Assembly: GCF_965219715.1 (NCBI RefSeq)
Contig: NZ_OZ244785.1
Coordinates: forward strand, 496,001 to 560,000
From: Bacterioplanoides sp965219715
Lineage (GTDB): Bacteria; Pseudomonadota; Gammaproteobacteria; Pseudomonadales; Oceanobacteraceae
DNA: 64,000 bases
Direction of reading: 5' to 3'
The position numbers were made by a program, and so were the translations under genes. This document shows, piece by piece, positions 50,776 through 59,671 of this stretch (position 1 is its first letter; each line of letters begins with the position of its first letter). The notes under the pieces were generated by a model, which was not told the origin of the DNA, searched no databases, and saw only the letters and a list, made by a program, of their open reading frames with translations.

Positions 50776-52549
50776 CGAAGGGATTGTTACTTATTTGGTT
50801 AAGGTTGAAGGCAAGCAGATACCAGATGAATACGAGATAAGTTCGCTGGAGATCAATCAACAAGTTAATAGTATCAGTTCTGCCGTAATCACTTTGAAAG
50901 AAGAGTACAGCGTAAATAAAAAATATCCGGCTAGTGCTTCTGATCTGTTTATTCCGGGTAAAAAGCTTTCAATTGAAGCCGGATACAGTAACCAAACAGA
51001 ATCTATATTTAGTGGGATTGTCGTCTCACAGAGTATCAGCCTTGATTCAGAAGAAGGAACCATGTTGACGGTACAGTGTAAGGATCCTGCTGTCCTTATG
51101 GCGGCCGCACGAAAAAACGGGACCTTTCAAAAAATAAAAGACAGTGCTGCTATCTCAAAAATAATCGGTAACTACTCAGGGTTGACTGCCAGTGTTTCAG
51201 AAACATCCGTAGAAGTACCATTACTGCAGCAATATTACTGTAGTGATTGGGATTTTATAGTCACTAGAGCTGAGGCAAACGGTCTGATCGTAGTAAATGA
51301 AAATGGCAAAGTTTCCGCCATTAAGCCGGATGCAGATACTACTTCGGTAGCTACTGTCGATGCTGAAGGTGATCTGCTGGAATTGTCTGCGGATCTTAAC
51401 TCCATTGGTCAGGTTGCGTCGATGAAGGCCAGTGCCTGGGATCCGGAAAGCCAGAAAGTTATAGAATCAGAGAGTGAACCTGCTGGCACAGGCCCGGGGA
51501 ATTTGTCCAGTAAGGACATTGCTGACGCAGTGGGCAGCAAAGATCCTGGGTTGTTAACCATGAGTCAGGTTAGCTCGGATGATCTTAAATCATGGTCAGC
51601 AGCACGAATGGTGAAATGTACTTACAGTAAGGTGAACGCCACTGCCGTTACACATGGAAACCCGAAATTAAAAGTTGGCTGTTACCTTACACTTGGTGGG
51701 ACCGGAGCTCGTTTTGATGGCGATCATTTAATCTCTGCGGTGACCCACTCTATTGAAGATGGTACATGGACAAGTAAGGTTGAGTTAGGTTTATCCGCTG
51801 AATGGTTCACTGAAACCCGTCGCGATATTTCTGCTCCAGCGGCGTCTGGTTTGCTGCCCGGCATAGGTGGGTTGTGCAGTGCTGTGGTAAAGCAGATTCA
51901 TGATGACCCGGATAACGGTTTTCGCATCATGATTAATCTTCCTATGTTTAATACCGATGATGATGGCATTTGGGCAAGGCTAATCCAGGATTATGCATCC
52001 GATGGGGCTGGCTTCTTTTTTTACCCGGAAGTGGGTGATGAGGTTGTGGTTGGATTCCTTAATAACGACCCGTGTTTCCCGGTAGTGTTAGGTGGGGTCT
52101 ATAGTGGCAAACACAAACCCCAGTCGGATCTTACTCCTGATGAAAAAAACAGCAAAAAAGCAGTTGTAACTAAAGCGGGCCTGACGCTCCTGTTTAACGA
52201 TGAAGATAAAGTCGTTACTGTCAAGACACCGGGTAATAACAGTGTTGTTCTTGATGATAAAAATAAAAAGGTAGCTATTGAAGATCAGAATGGGAATTCG
52301 CTGGTGATGGGGGATTCCGGCATTACGATTAAAAGCAGTAAAAACATCACACTTCAGGCAGAACAAAAAGTTTCACTAAAAGGTGATCAGGGTGTGTCTC
52401 AGGAAGCATCTGGTGGTGACGTTGCGATTAAAGGCATGAATGTTAAACAGAGTGCTGATGCTGAGCTGTCTCTTGAAGGCAGTGCTACCGCTAAAATTCA
52501 AGGTGGAACGGAGTTGTCCCTTAAAGGGGCGATGGTAATGATTAACTGA
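50768..52549 (+). CDS. VgrG-like spike protein (Afp8-like)
   Basis: A 593-residue spike. The first ~365 residues are the gp27-like hub domain (EISSLEINQQVNSISSAVI, SDWDFIVTRAEANGLIVV). The gp5-type OB-fold follows (FRIMINLPMFNTDDDGIWARLIQDYAS, then YPEVGDEVVVGFLNNDPCFPVVLGGVYSG). The end is a beta-helix of short repeats (VTVKTPGNNSVVLDDKNKKVAIEDQNG and similar). It trimerises at the baseplate centre and carries the PAAR tip encoded next. No C-terminal effector domain is fused. Confidence 0.95.
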   Translation: MADEGIVTYLVKVEGKQIPDEYEISSLEINQQVNSISSAVITLKEEYSVNKKYPASASDLFIPGKKLSIEAGYSNQTESIFSGIVVSQSISLDSEEGTMLTVQCKDPAVLMAAARKNGTFQKIKDSAAISKIIGNYSGLTASVSETSVEVPLLQQYYCSDWDFIVTRAEANGLIVVNENGKVSAIKPDADTTSVATVDAEGDLLELSADLNSIGQVASMKASAWDPESQKVIESESEPAGTGPGNLSSKDIADAVGSKDPGLLTMSQVSSDDLKSWSAARMVKCTYSKVNATAVTHGNPKLKVGCYLTLGGTGARFDGDHLISAVTHSIEDGTWTSKVELGLSAEWFTETRRDISAPAASGLLPGIGGLCSAVVKQIHDDPDNGFRIMINLPMFNTDDDGIWARLIQDYASDGAGFFFYPEVGDEVVVGFLNNDPCFPVVLGGVYSGKHKPQSDLTPDEKNSKKAVVTKAGLTLLFNDEDKVVTVKTPGNNSVVLDDKNKKVAIEDQNGNSLVMGDSGITIKSSKNITLQAEQKVSLKGDQGVSQEASGGDVAIKGMNVKQSADAELSLEGSATAKIQGGTELSLKGAMVMIN

Positions 52550-52583
52550 TTTTTCGACTTATTTGATAAACAAGGATGTGTTT

Positions 52584-52883
52584 ATGCCACCCGCTGCCCG
52601 ATTAACCGATTTTCATTCATGCCCGATGGTGACCCCTGCTGTACCACCGATTCCACATGTTGGAGGTCCAATCAGCGGGCCTGGTGAGCCTACCGTCCTT
52701 ATCGAAAAAATGCCTGCTGCACGAGTGGGAGATATGTTGGTTTGCGTTGGACCACCGGACAGTATTGTTAAAGGTTCTTCGACCGTGATGATTGGTGGTG
52801 TTCCAGCCGCGCGAATGGGAGATCAGACCGCCCATGGCGGGACTATTATGCTTGGCGCATTTACGGTAATGATTGGAGGATAG
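52584..52883 (+). CDS. PAAR-repeat spike tip (Afp10-like)
   Basis: A 99-residue PAAR protein: MPPAARLTDFHSCPMVTPAVPPIPHVGGP, then PAARVGDMLVCVGPPDSI and PAARMGDQTAHGG. Metal ligands His and Cys (DFHSCP, LVCVG, TAHGG) are present. It sharpens the spike tip. I use the ATG at 52584 with AAGGATG upstream. No extension that might be a toxin. Confidence 0.96.
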   Translation: MPPAARLTDFHSCPMVTPAVPPIPHVGGPISGPGEPTVLIEKMPAARVGDMLVCVGPPDSIVKGSSTVMIGGVPAARMGDQTAHGGTIMLGAFTVMIGG

Positions 52884-52885
52884 CT

Positions 52886-53314
52886 GTGACCAGGGAAAAG
52901 GGATTTTGGGGAAGTGGCTGGTCTTTTCCACCTACGTTTAATATTGCGAATAATCAGTTGCAGATGACTGCCGGAGAAGAAAATATCCAGCAATCTATCG
53001 ATATTATTTTGCGAACACAAAGGGGAGAAAGAAGTTTTTTACCTCAGTGGGGAATTGACCTTAATGACTTCTTGTTTAAGCCTTTATCTGGTCACCTTAA
53101 GGGAGAAATCATTAGTGCTGTTAAGCAGGCCTTGCTGAATTATGAACCACGTATACGCGTATTAGAGGTATTAATTCAGCAGAATGAGAATGAAGGTACC
53201 CGACTTGATATCTCAATCGAATACCTGATTCGGAAAACCAATACACGACACAATCATGTTTATCCTTTCTCTGACATCGAAGGGACTAATCTGGTTGCTC
53301 CGGTAATCAGGTGA
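52886..53314 (+). CDS. Baseplate wedge protein gp25 (Afp9-like)
   Basis: A 142-residue GPW/gp25 protein beginning at a GTG 2 nt after PAAR. The pattern ENIQQSIDIILRTQRGERSFLPQWGIDLNDFLFKP carries the conserved EPR-like core of this lysozyme-related family; the C-terminus (TRLDISIEYLIRKTNTRHNHVYPF) is typical. It joins baseplate wedges to the sheath. Confidence 0.94.
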   Translation: MTREKGFWGSGWSFPPTFNIANNQLQMTAGEENIQQSIDIILRTQRGERSFLPQWGIDLNDFLFKPLSGHLKGEIISAVKQALLNYEPRIRVLEVLIQQNENEGTRLDISIEYLIRKTNTRHNHVYPFSDIEGTNLVAPVIR

Positions 53315-53318
53315 TGTA

Positions 53319-56300
53319 ATGCTATTGCGTCATTCGATGGTGCCAGCAGCTTTGGAGCCCAGTCATGCCCGGCTGGACGCCCGCACATTGCTTAAGCGTT
53401 TGCAATTTCTGGTCGGCTTTAGTCGTAAAGTAAACTTTTATGACAGCGATAATAAGAAGAATGGAAATTGGGCGCCTTTTTTACTGAAAGATCCTCTGAT
53501 TCTTTCAGCCTGGCTTAGTAATAATCAGCATCGTATTGCCTGTTACGAATTCCTTGGCGTTAGCCAGCGTCTCGAGCAACAGTTTAAGGCTCATAAAAAT
53601 GCTTTGAGTAGCGAAGCTTTGCAAGCAGAAGTGAAAACGCTGGCTCCAGGCATAGCCAGCCAACTAAACCGGCTTAGCCAACTGGTTGCCCGGTTATTCG
53701 CTGATATGCATGAATGGTTCTCGGTGTTGCATATACATCATATGCAGCAACCGTTGGCACATAGCTTTTTGGCAATGCTTTATCGCGAACTGATTCCACA
53801 ATTATCATCGTTTCTGTCGCTACAGAACTTTCTGAACGATCAGTGTGATTCAGCCAGGGAGTTTACAGATGTTGATCTCCGGATGGTGTATGAATGTTGG
53901 TCTGATGCAGGAGAGGTTAGCTCGGTGTTTTCGACGTCTTTCGAAACCGAGGCAGCTTATAACTTCTCAGACTCAATGGTTTGCCTGGAATTATTGAAAC
54001 AAATACATAACCGTGTTTATCGCTGCTACGTGAATACAACGCTCGAAGCTGAAGCGAATTTTAAACGATTACAGCAAGGGTTCCAGGGATACCCGGATAC
54101 ATCATTATTGATAGCACTGGTTCAGCGCTTGGATGATTATACTGATCAGATTAATCATTTCAGCGACAGACACCTGGATTTTTACTATCAGAAAATTTTG
54201 CATGGCCGACCATCAGCAGAAATTCCGGATGAAGTCTATGTATGTCTTGCATTGAAACCTCAATATCAGCAGCTTGAGTTGAAGCCAGAATTTACATTCA
54301 AAGCCGGTACATACAAAAATAAGAAACCCGTTTTATTTGAGACAATTAAGCCTGAGGTGATAAGCCAGGCATATATTTCCCGCATCTCCACCGTCAGTTA
54401 TCGTCCTGATTCTGAGTCACGCTACCGGTTGTATGTTCAGGATGCATCCGGCTACGCCGGTGCCAAAGGTCATAAGCGACTGAGCTCTGTTACTCAGGAT
54501 ATAGGAATTAACCTTTTTAATGGTGATCAGGGGGATATATCTAAGCCGGCGATATTAATTGCTTCCCCCTTATTCTGTTTGTACAGCGGGCAGCGTGAAA
54601 TCGTTGTCTCCTTTGAGTTATCAGACGATATCGTTAATGCGAAAACGCAACTCACAGATTTAAGTACACAGATCTCGGGTGAAAAGAAACAAGATAACGA
54701 TTTTTTTGTTGAGCTTTCCACTAGTACCGGATGGCAGGCTGTATCCGATGTTGAATGGAATCTGGAGGCTGATAATAAACTAATACTAACAATTAATCTT
54801 ATGCCGGAGTTCCCTGCCATATGCCGAGGAAAACAAGGCCCTGAATCGGTCAATTCGGACTGGCCTGTGCTTAGGGTTATATCGAGTGATTCTGTTGATT
54901 TACGAAAAAGTATATCGATCGCTAAAATTTCGATTGATGTGACAGTGAATAATGCTCTGGCGAAGGTCAGTAATGATCATGGGCCAATAAAATCTGATCA
55001 TCTGGCGATGCCTTTTGGTCCGGTTCCCGAGGTTGGTGATACCTTCAATATTCACCTTCCTGAAATGTATATCAAACCGCTGACATCACTAACTGTTAGT
55101 TTTCGTTGGAATAATATCCCAGAGAGCTTTTCAGAATATTATTTTGATTATAACCGGATACTGAAATCGGACTCTAAAGACACTCTTTTTTCTAATCAGT
55201 GTTTTACGGTCAGTGCGCAATGCTTAAAGAACGATAGCTGGAACCCATTACCACTTATCCATAAAGAGAAGGGTAGTGCTGCAACAGAAGAAGTGAGTTT
55301 ATTTCAACAGCAGGACGTTAATAACCTTGCTGGCAGCAATCTTCAGGTTAATGAAGATAGCGTCAACGAGAAGTACTCGGAGTTCCTGATTGCAGACGAA
55401 GGTGCCGTTTATTGTAAACCCCACATTGTGAATGAAGACCAGCTGAATAATAGCTGCAAAAAATATCTTTTTCGGATGAGGTTGGATTCACCTAACCAGG
55501 GCTTTGGGCATTCTATGTATGCTTCGGTTGTAGCAGAGTGGTCCTTCGCTATGGCTCATAAACAGGGAGGGGCAGAATCATCTGATAACAATACTCCTGC
55601 TCCACATCGACCACCTCCTCAACCCTGGACGCCTCAGACCAACAGCATACAGGTTTCTTATAGCAGTCAATGTACGATAGATTTCAACGATGTTTCTGAA
55701 GGCGGCACCAATAACGTTCCATTGCAGCTGTTCCATCAGAATACCTTTGCAGAATATGTTGTATTCGATAACCGCAGGCCGGTTGATAAGCTGAACTATT
55801 TGCCATCTGATCAAACGTCAGCATCAACGCTTCCTGAACTTTTTCCCCGGGTATCAGACAGGGCGGTATGTTATGTGCGATTAGAGAAGCTGAATCCTGG
55901 AAGCCCTTTCAGTTTGTTTTTTCAAATGTCCGCCTGGGAGACAGAAAAGTCTTACGGGGCGGACTCGCTGGACTTTTACTATATGACCAAGGCTGGCTGG
56001 AAGCGCTTTCTTCCAGACAATGATGAAACGCATGGTTTGATCAATACCGGAATAATGTCATTTATCTTGCCGTCTGATGCAGTTTCACAATCAGAGCTTT
56101 TTGCTTCCGCGGGGTATCAGATTGCAATCGTAGATCCATCAATGAGCAGCGTACGAGGGAATCCTGTTTTAATTGATACTAATGTGGTACGGCTGCGGCG
56201 CAGTTTTCCAAGCGGGCTTCAGGAAGGTGAAGCGCCTCAGCTATCAGTGCAAAAAATTAATCAAACCAATGAGAAGTGCCCTGAAATTAAGTCGGTAAAA

Positions 56301-56981
56301 CAGCCGTTTCCATCATTTGCCGGACGGGCGAGTGAAGATCAACTCGGTTTTCGTCAACAAATGAGTCAGCGAATTCGTCATCGTGGCCGGGCTGTCAGTC
56401 GTCATGATTTTGAAGTCATATGTATGAATCTGCTACCACAGCTATATATGGCTCACTGTTTTAAACCTTCAGATGGTGCGTCAGATATTGCCGTTGCTGT
56501 TGTTGGCAGTCATGACGATGGCATTGTTGGTATGCCTCCAAGGGTTGGCTCCGATAGCCTGAGTTATGCTGAAGAGCAGTTGAAGCAACAGGCTGCTTCC
56601 TGCAGTAAAATTCGGGTTTTGAATATGCAACAACAGCCCGTGAGAATTGAAGCCGATGTCCGCTTTCTGAAAATGTATGGCTCCAGGCAAGACTGTGAAC
56701 AGCTAGCTCAGGTTATTAATGCGTATTTATCTCCATGGTGCCAACAGAATGAGCCGGTTATGGACTTGAAAAATGGTTTACGGCGAGCAGATATCCTGGG
56801 ACTGATTGGTAAGCATCCTGGCGTCTCTGAAGTCATTTCCCTCAGTATAAAAATCGATCATAAAGAAAGGCCGGAGGAGGTTTTATACCCGGATCGTGAG
56901 GATGCCGTGCTGGTTGTTGACTCGGATATTACAATCAGGAACGTCGCCTACAATGTGCAACATAAAGAGGTATTGAGATGA
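53319..56981 (+). CDS. Baseplate J/gp47-like protein (Afp11-like), very large
   Basis: A 1220-residue baseplate component. The C-terminal ~250 residues hold the baseplate-J features: GRASEDQLGFRQQMSQRIRHRGRAVSRHDFEVICMNLLPQLY, DIAVAVVGSHDDGIVGMPPRV and IRVLNMQQQPVRIEADVRFLKMYG. The N-terminal 350 residues are helical. The middle contains repeated beta segments, probably decoration domains, and a Pro-rich linker near residue 757 (PAPHRPPPQPWTPQTN). Longer than I would expect for Afp11. Its ATGA stop overlaps the next start. Confidence 0.9.
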   Translation: MLLRHSMVPAALEPSHARLDARTLLKRLQFLVGFSRKVNFYDSDNKKNGNWAPFLLKDPLILSAWLSNNQHRIACYEFLGVSQRLEQQFKAHKNALSSEALQAEVKTLAPGIASQLNRLSQLVARLFADMHEWFSVLHIHHMQQPLAHSFLAMLYRELIPQLSSFLSLQNFLNDQCDSAREFTDVDLRMVYECWSDAGEVSSVFSTSFETEAAYNFSDSMVCLELLKQIHNRVYRCYVNTTLEAEANFKRLQQGFQGYPDTSLLIALVQRLDDYTDQINHFSDRHLDFYYQKILHGRPSAEIPDEVYVCLALKPQYQQLELKPEFTFKAGTYKNKKPVLFETIKPEVISQAYISRISTVSYRPDSESRYRLYVQDASGYAGAKGHKRLSSVTQDIGINLFNGDQGDISKPAILIASPLFCLYSGQREIVVSFELSDDIVNAKTQLTDLSTQISGEKKQDNDFFVELSTSTGWQAVSDVEWNLEADNKLILTINLMPEFPAICRGKQGPESVNSDWPVLRVISSDSVDLRKSISIAKISIDVTVNNALAKVSNDHGPIKSDHLAMPFGPVPEVGDTFNIHLPEMYIKPLTSLTVSFRWNNIPESFSEYYFDYNRILKSDSKDTLFSNQCFTVSAQCLKNDSWNPLPLIHKEKGSAATEEVSLFQQQDVNNLAGSNLQVNEDSVNEKYSEFLIADEGAVYCKPHIVNEDQLNNSCKKYLFRMRLDSPNQGFGHSMYASVVAEWSFAMAHKQGGAESSDNNTPAPHRPPPQPWTPQTNSIQVSYSSQCTIDFNDVSEGGTNNVPLQLFHQNTFAEYVVFDNRRPVDKLNYLPSDQTSASTLPELFPRVSDRAVCYVRLEKLNPGSPFSLFFQMSAWETEKSYGADSLDFYYMTKAGWKRFLPDNDETHGLINTGIMSFILPSDAVSQSELFASAGYQIAIVDPSMSSVRGNPVLIDTNVVRLRRSFPSGLQEGEAPQLSVQKINQTNEKCPEIKSVKQPFPSFAGRASEDQLGFRQQMSQRIRHRGRAVSRHDFEVICMNLLPQLYMAHCFKPSDGASDIAVAVVGSHDDGIVGMPPRVGSDSLSYAEEQLKQQAASCSKIRVLNMQQQPVRIEADVRFLKMYGSRQDCEQLAQVINAYLSPWCQQNEPVMDLKNGLRRADILGLIGKHPGVSEVISLSIKIDHKERPEEVLYPDREDAVLVVDSDITIRNVAYNVQHKEVLR

Positions 56982-59671
56982 CCTCTGAAAACACCATTGC
57001 TGATTTTATCCAAATAGGCGATCTGCCTATCACTTCAGATTTCTCCTACCAAAAAGCCAAAGCAATGGAGGAGATCAAGCGCTACTTCGATGGCAGCTGG
57101 AGTAATTTTAATGAAAGCGACCCGGGAATCACTGTTCTAGAGCAGCTGGTTTATGGCCTGACTGAGCTGGGTTATTGCAATGACTTCTCTGTAGAAGACA
57201 TTCTCTCGAATAGAAACAATGAAATTGAGTTTGAAGATCAATTTCTTACTCCTGAACAAGCATTATTAACTAACCCTGTCACCGATCACGATGTAGCAAA
57301 AGTGATATTGGATGCTTTTCCTATGATTGGGGGAGTTTATGTTGACTGCCTGACTACAAATGAGGATATTCCGCCGGACCATAAAATGGAACGGAAAGCT
57401 GAAGCCGATACAGAACCTTCCAACTATCAATACACCGGAAGCTACTCAATTTCTCTGGCCACCTATCAGGATCTGCCGTTGTCTCAGCGGCTGCTGCTAT
57501 TGGGAGACGTGAGTGTACTATTGGCAGGGCAACGAAATATCGCAACGTTATTTTCGCAATTCAATATTCTCCAGCCCAAGAGTGTAACCCTGCATGGAGA
57601 GGTTCTGTTGGATGCAGCTTCTGACCCTTATCAGGTTCGCGAAGCGCTTCAACAAGCAATCAATAACTTTGTACTTCCTGCTATATCTGAATCTTCACAA
57701 GCTGAAAACTTAGCTGAAGAAGAGCAATCGCAAGCATTTTATGATGGTCCTCTGTTAGAAAATAACTGGTCAGGTGATATAGCTCCTCACACTACCCAAC
57801 ACAAACAAATACGGTGCTCAGATCTGGCGGTATGTATCATGAGCATTAAAGGTGTTTTAGCTGTAAATAATCTGGCGTTTGTTTCTCACCAGGAACAGAA
57901 GGATGAACAAGCTATTACAGTGTTGGATGTTGGACGTGCTGAAATAGCGCGTATAAAGCTCGACCCCGAAGCATTTCAACTGTTGAAAAACGGCTCTGTA
58001 GTCCAGGTGCCTGAACATCCTTCGGTTGAAGGATACGTTCAGAGAACTTTGCACGATGTTCAAGCCGTTTCTTCCGTCGCTGTAACCGAAGAAGTTCCAG
58101 CAGGAAAGTATCGAAATCCTGGCGAGTATTATTCTGTTCAGAATACTTTTCCTCAACAATATGCTACCGGTCCTAATGGATTACCTGCCAGTGCGTCTCC
58201 ATATCGGGTTGCACAAATGCGCCAGCTGAAAGGATATTTGACTCTGTGTGATCGCCTGATTGCTGATCAATTCGCCCAGCTTGCGCATATTCCCAAACTG
58301 CTCTCTTTTCGAATGAGTGATAACGGTGAAAACATACCTGCGTATGCAACCGGGTCACTGGACAGTATCAGTGGCATCGACGATTTAATACAAGATCGTG
58401 AGGTTCTTTCAGCAGATCTGTATGCAGATAATGATGATTTTTTCCGTAACAGGAACCTGGATCATTTGCTTGCCCGCCATGGTGAAAATGGGGCGGATTT
58501 CGCCAGGATAGTACCCGCGATCGCAGGGTTGCAAAGTGAAGAGCGAACATCCGTTTTTATTAAGTCAATCTGGTTGCAGAATTCCGCCTTGTTGGGATAC
58601 CACCGAAACCGTGGTTTTAATTATTTAACAGCGAAACCTTTAATTAAGCCAGGGCGTTATCGGGTTGCCAGGCAGTATGCTGAACATTTATTGTCTGACG
58701 GTGCTTCCGCTTCAGATTTATATAGCCTGCTACCCATTTTACACGATGCTTATCCTTCAAGAGAAAATCTGAAAAAAGCGATTGCAGTAGTATCTGAAAA
58801 TTCGGATATAGCCCAAAAAATTGATATTGATGACAATAATGAAGAATTGATTGGCTTCTACCCATTCGTTAATGGGCAGCTGGATGCCGCGAGGCTGGAG
58901 TGCCGGGAGAAGCTTGCACCCGCAGATATTGATAATTTTTCAGCTTTTGAATGTCGTCTAAACATTCTTACCGGACTGTGCATCCAATATCAGCTTGTGG
59001 CTGGGGTATTGCTCGAGCTGATAGCAAGCGAAGAGTTCTTAAGCTGGATTAAAGTCGCCACCTCTGGAGAAGTATTTGATAGCAGTCAAGCCGATGATCT
59101 CGCCGGAAATAGTGGCCTGAATATCCGTGTAGAAGCCAGTGACAGCCATCATATTGTCTATTTGTCCGAACGTAAGCTGGTCACCTTATGCCCAGTAGGT
59201 TCAGGCAGTCCGGATAAACACCTGTACCAGTCGCACATTGACCAGCTTCACTGGTTTGGTACGCAGTGCAAGGGGTCTGTATTTATTGAAATGATTCTAC
59301 TTTTGAAGTCTTCGTCAATGACCGCTGATGAGGTAAAAGAAAGTGGTATTAAGGCTTCAGATTGTTTCCTCAATACCCGACTGTTGTTTCCGGAATACCT
59401 CGAGCAGGTTAATAGTCCTGACTTTCGCCATTCACTGAAAAGCATTACAAACCTTTATTTGCCTGCGAACATCAACAATCAGATTCATTTTGTATCTCAT
59501 GAGTACCTGATTGAATTTTTGCCTGATTTTTGCAATTGGCGAAACAGTTTAGTTGAGATAAAAACAGCGCAAGCCACTGGTGTTAAAAAACAAGACACAG
59601 TCATTTACGCGCGTAAGCTACTTGAAAGGCTGTCCAATATCTCAGCTTTAGAATCAGGGTCTGCCACATGA
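56978..59671 (+). CDS. Baseplate protein, Afp12-like
   Basis: An 897-residue protein. The N-terminal region (ISDFSYQKAKAMEEIKRYFDGSWSNFNESDPGITVLEQLVYGLTELGY) is the wedge signature of Afp12-type proteins, where FNESDPGITVLE is highly characteristic of baseplate wedges. The rest is long and mixed, with no membrane segment. Coupled by 4-nt overlaps at both ends (ATGA), placing it in fixed ratio with the baseplate-J and tape-measure genes. Confidence 0.88.
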   Translation: MTSENTIADFIQIGDLPITSDFSYQKAKAMEEIKRYFDGSWSNFNESDPGITVLEQLVYGLTELGYCNDFSVEDILSNRNNEIEFEDQFLTPEQALLTNPVTDHDVAKVILDAFPMIGGVYVDCLTTNEDIPPDHKMERKAEADTEPSNYQYTGSYSISLATYQDLPLSQRLLLLGDVSVLLAGQRNIATLFSQFNILQPKSVTLHGEVLLDAASDPYQVREALQQAINNFVLPAISESSQAENLAEEEQSQAFYDGPLLENNWSGDIAPHTTQHKQIRCSDLAVCIMSIKGVLAVNNLAFVSHQEQKDEQAITVLDVGRAEIARIKLDPEAFQLLKNGSVVQVPEHPSVEGYVQRTLHDVQAVSSVAVTEEVPAGKYRNPGEYYSVQNTFPQQYATGPNGLPASASPYRVAQMRQLKGYLTLCDRLIADQFAQLAHIPKLLSFRMSDNGENIPAYATGSLDSISGIDDLIQDREVLSADLYADNDDFFRNRNLDHLLARHGENGADFARIVPAIAGLQSEERTSVFIKSIWLQNSALLGYHRNRGFNYLTAKPLIKPGRYRVARQYAEHLLSDGASASDLYSLLPILHDAYPSRENLKKAIAVVSENSDIAQKIDIDDNNEELIGFYPFVNGQLDAARLECREKLAPADIDNFSAFECRLNILTGLCIQYQLVAGVLLELIASEEFLSWIKVATSGEVFDSSQADDLAGNSGLNIRVEASDSHHIVYLSERKLVTLCPVGSGSPDKHLYQSHIDQLHWFGTQCKGSVFIEMILLLKSSSMTADEVKESGIKASDCFLNTRLLFPEYLEQVNSPDFRHSLKSITNLYLPANINNQIHFVSHEYLIEFLPDFCNWRNSLVEIKTAQATGVKKQDTVIYARKLLERLSNISALESGSAT

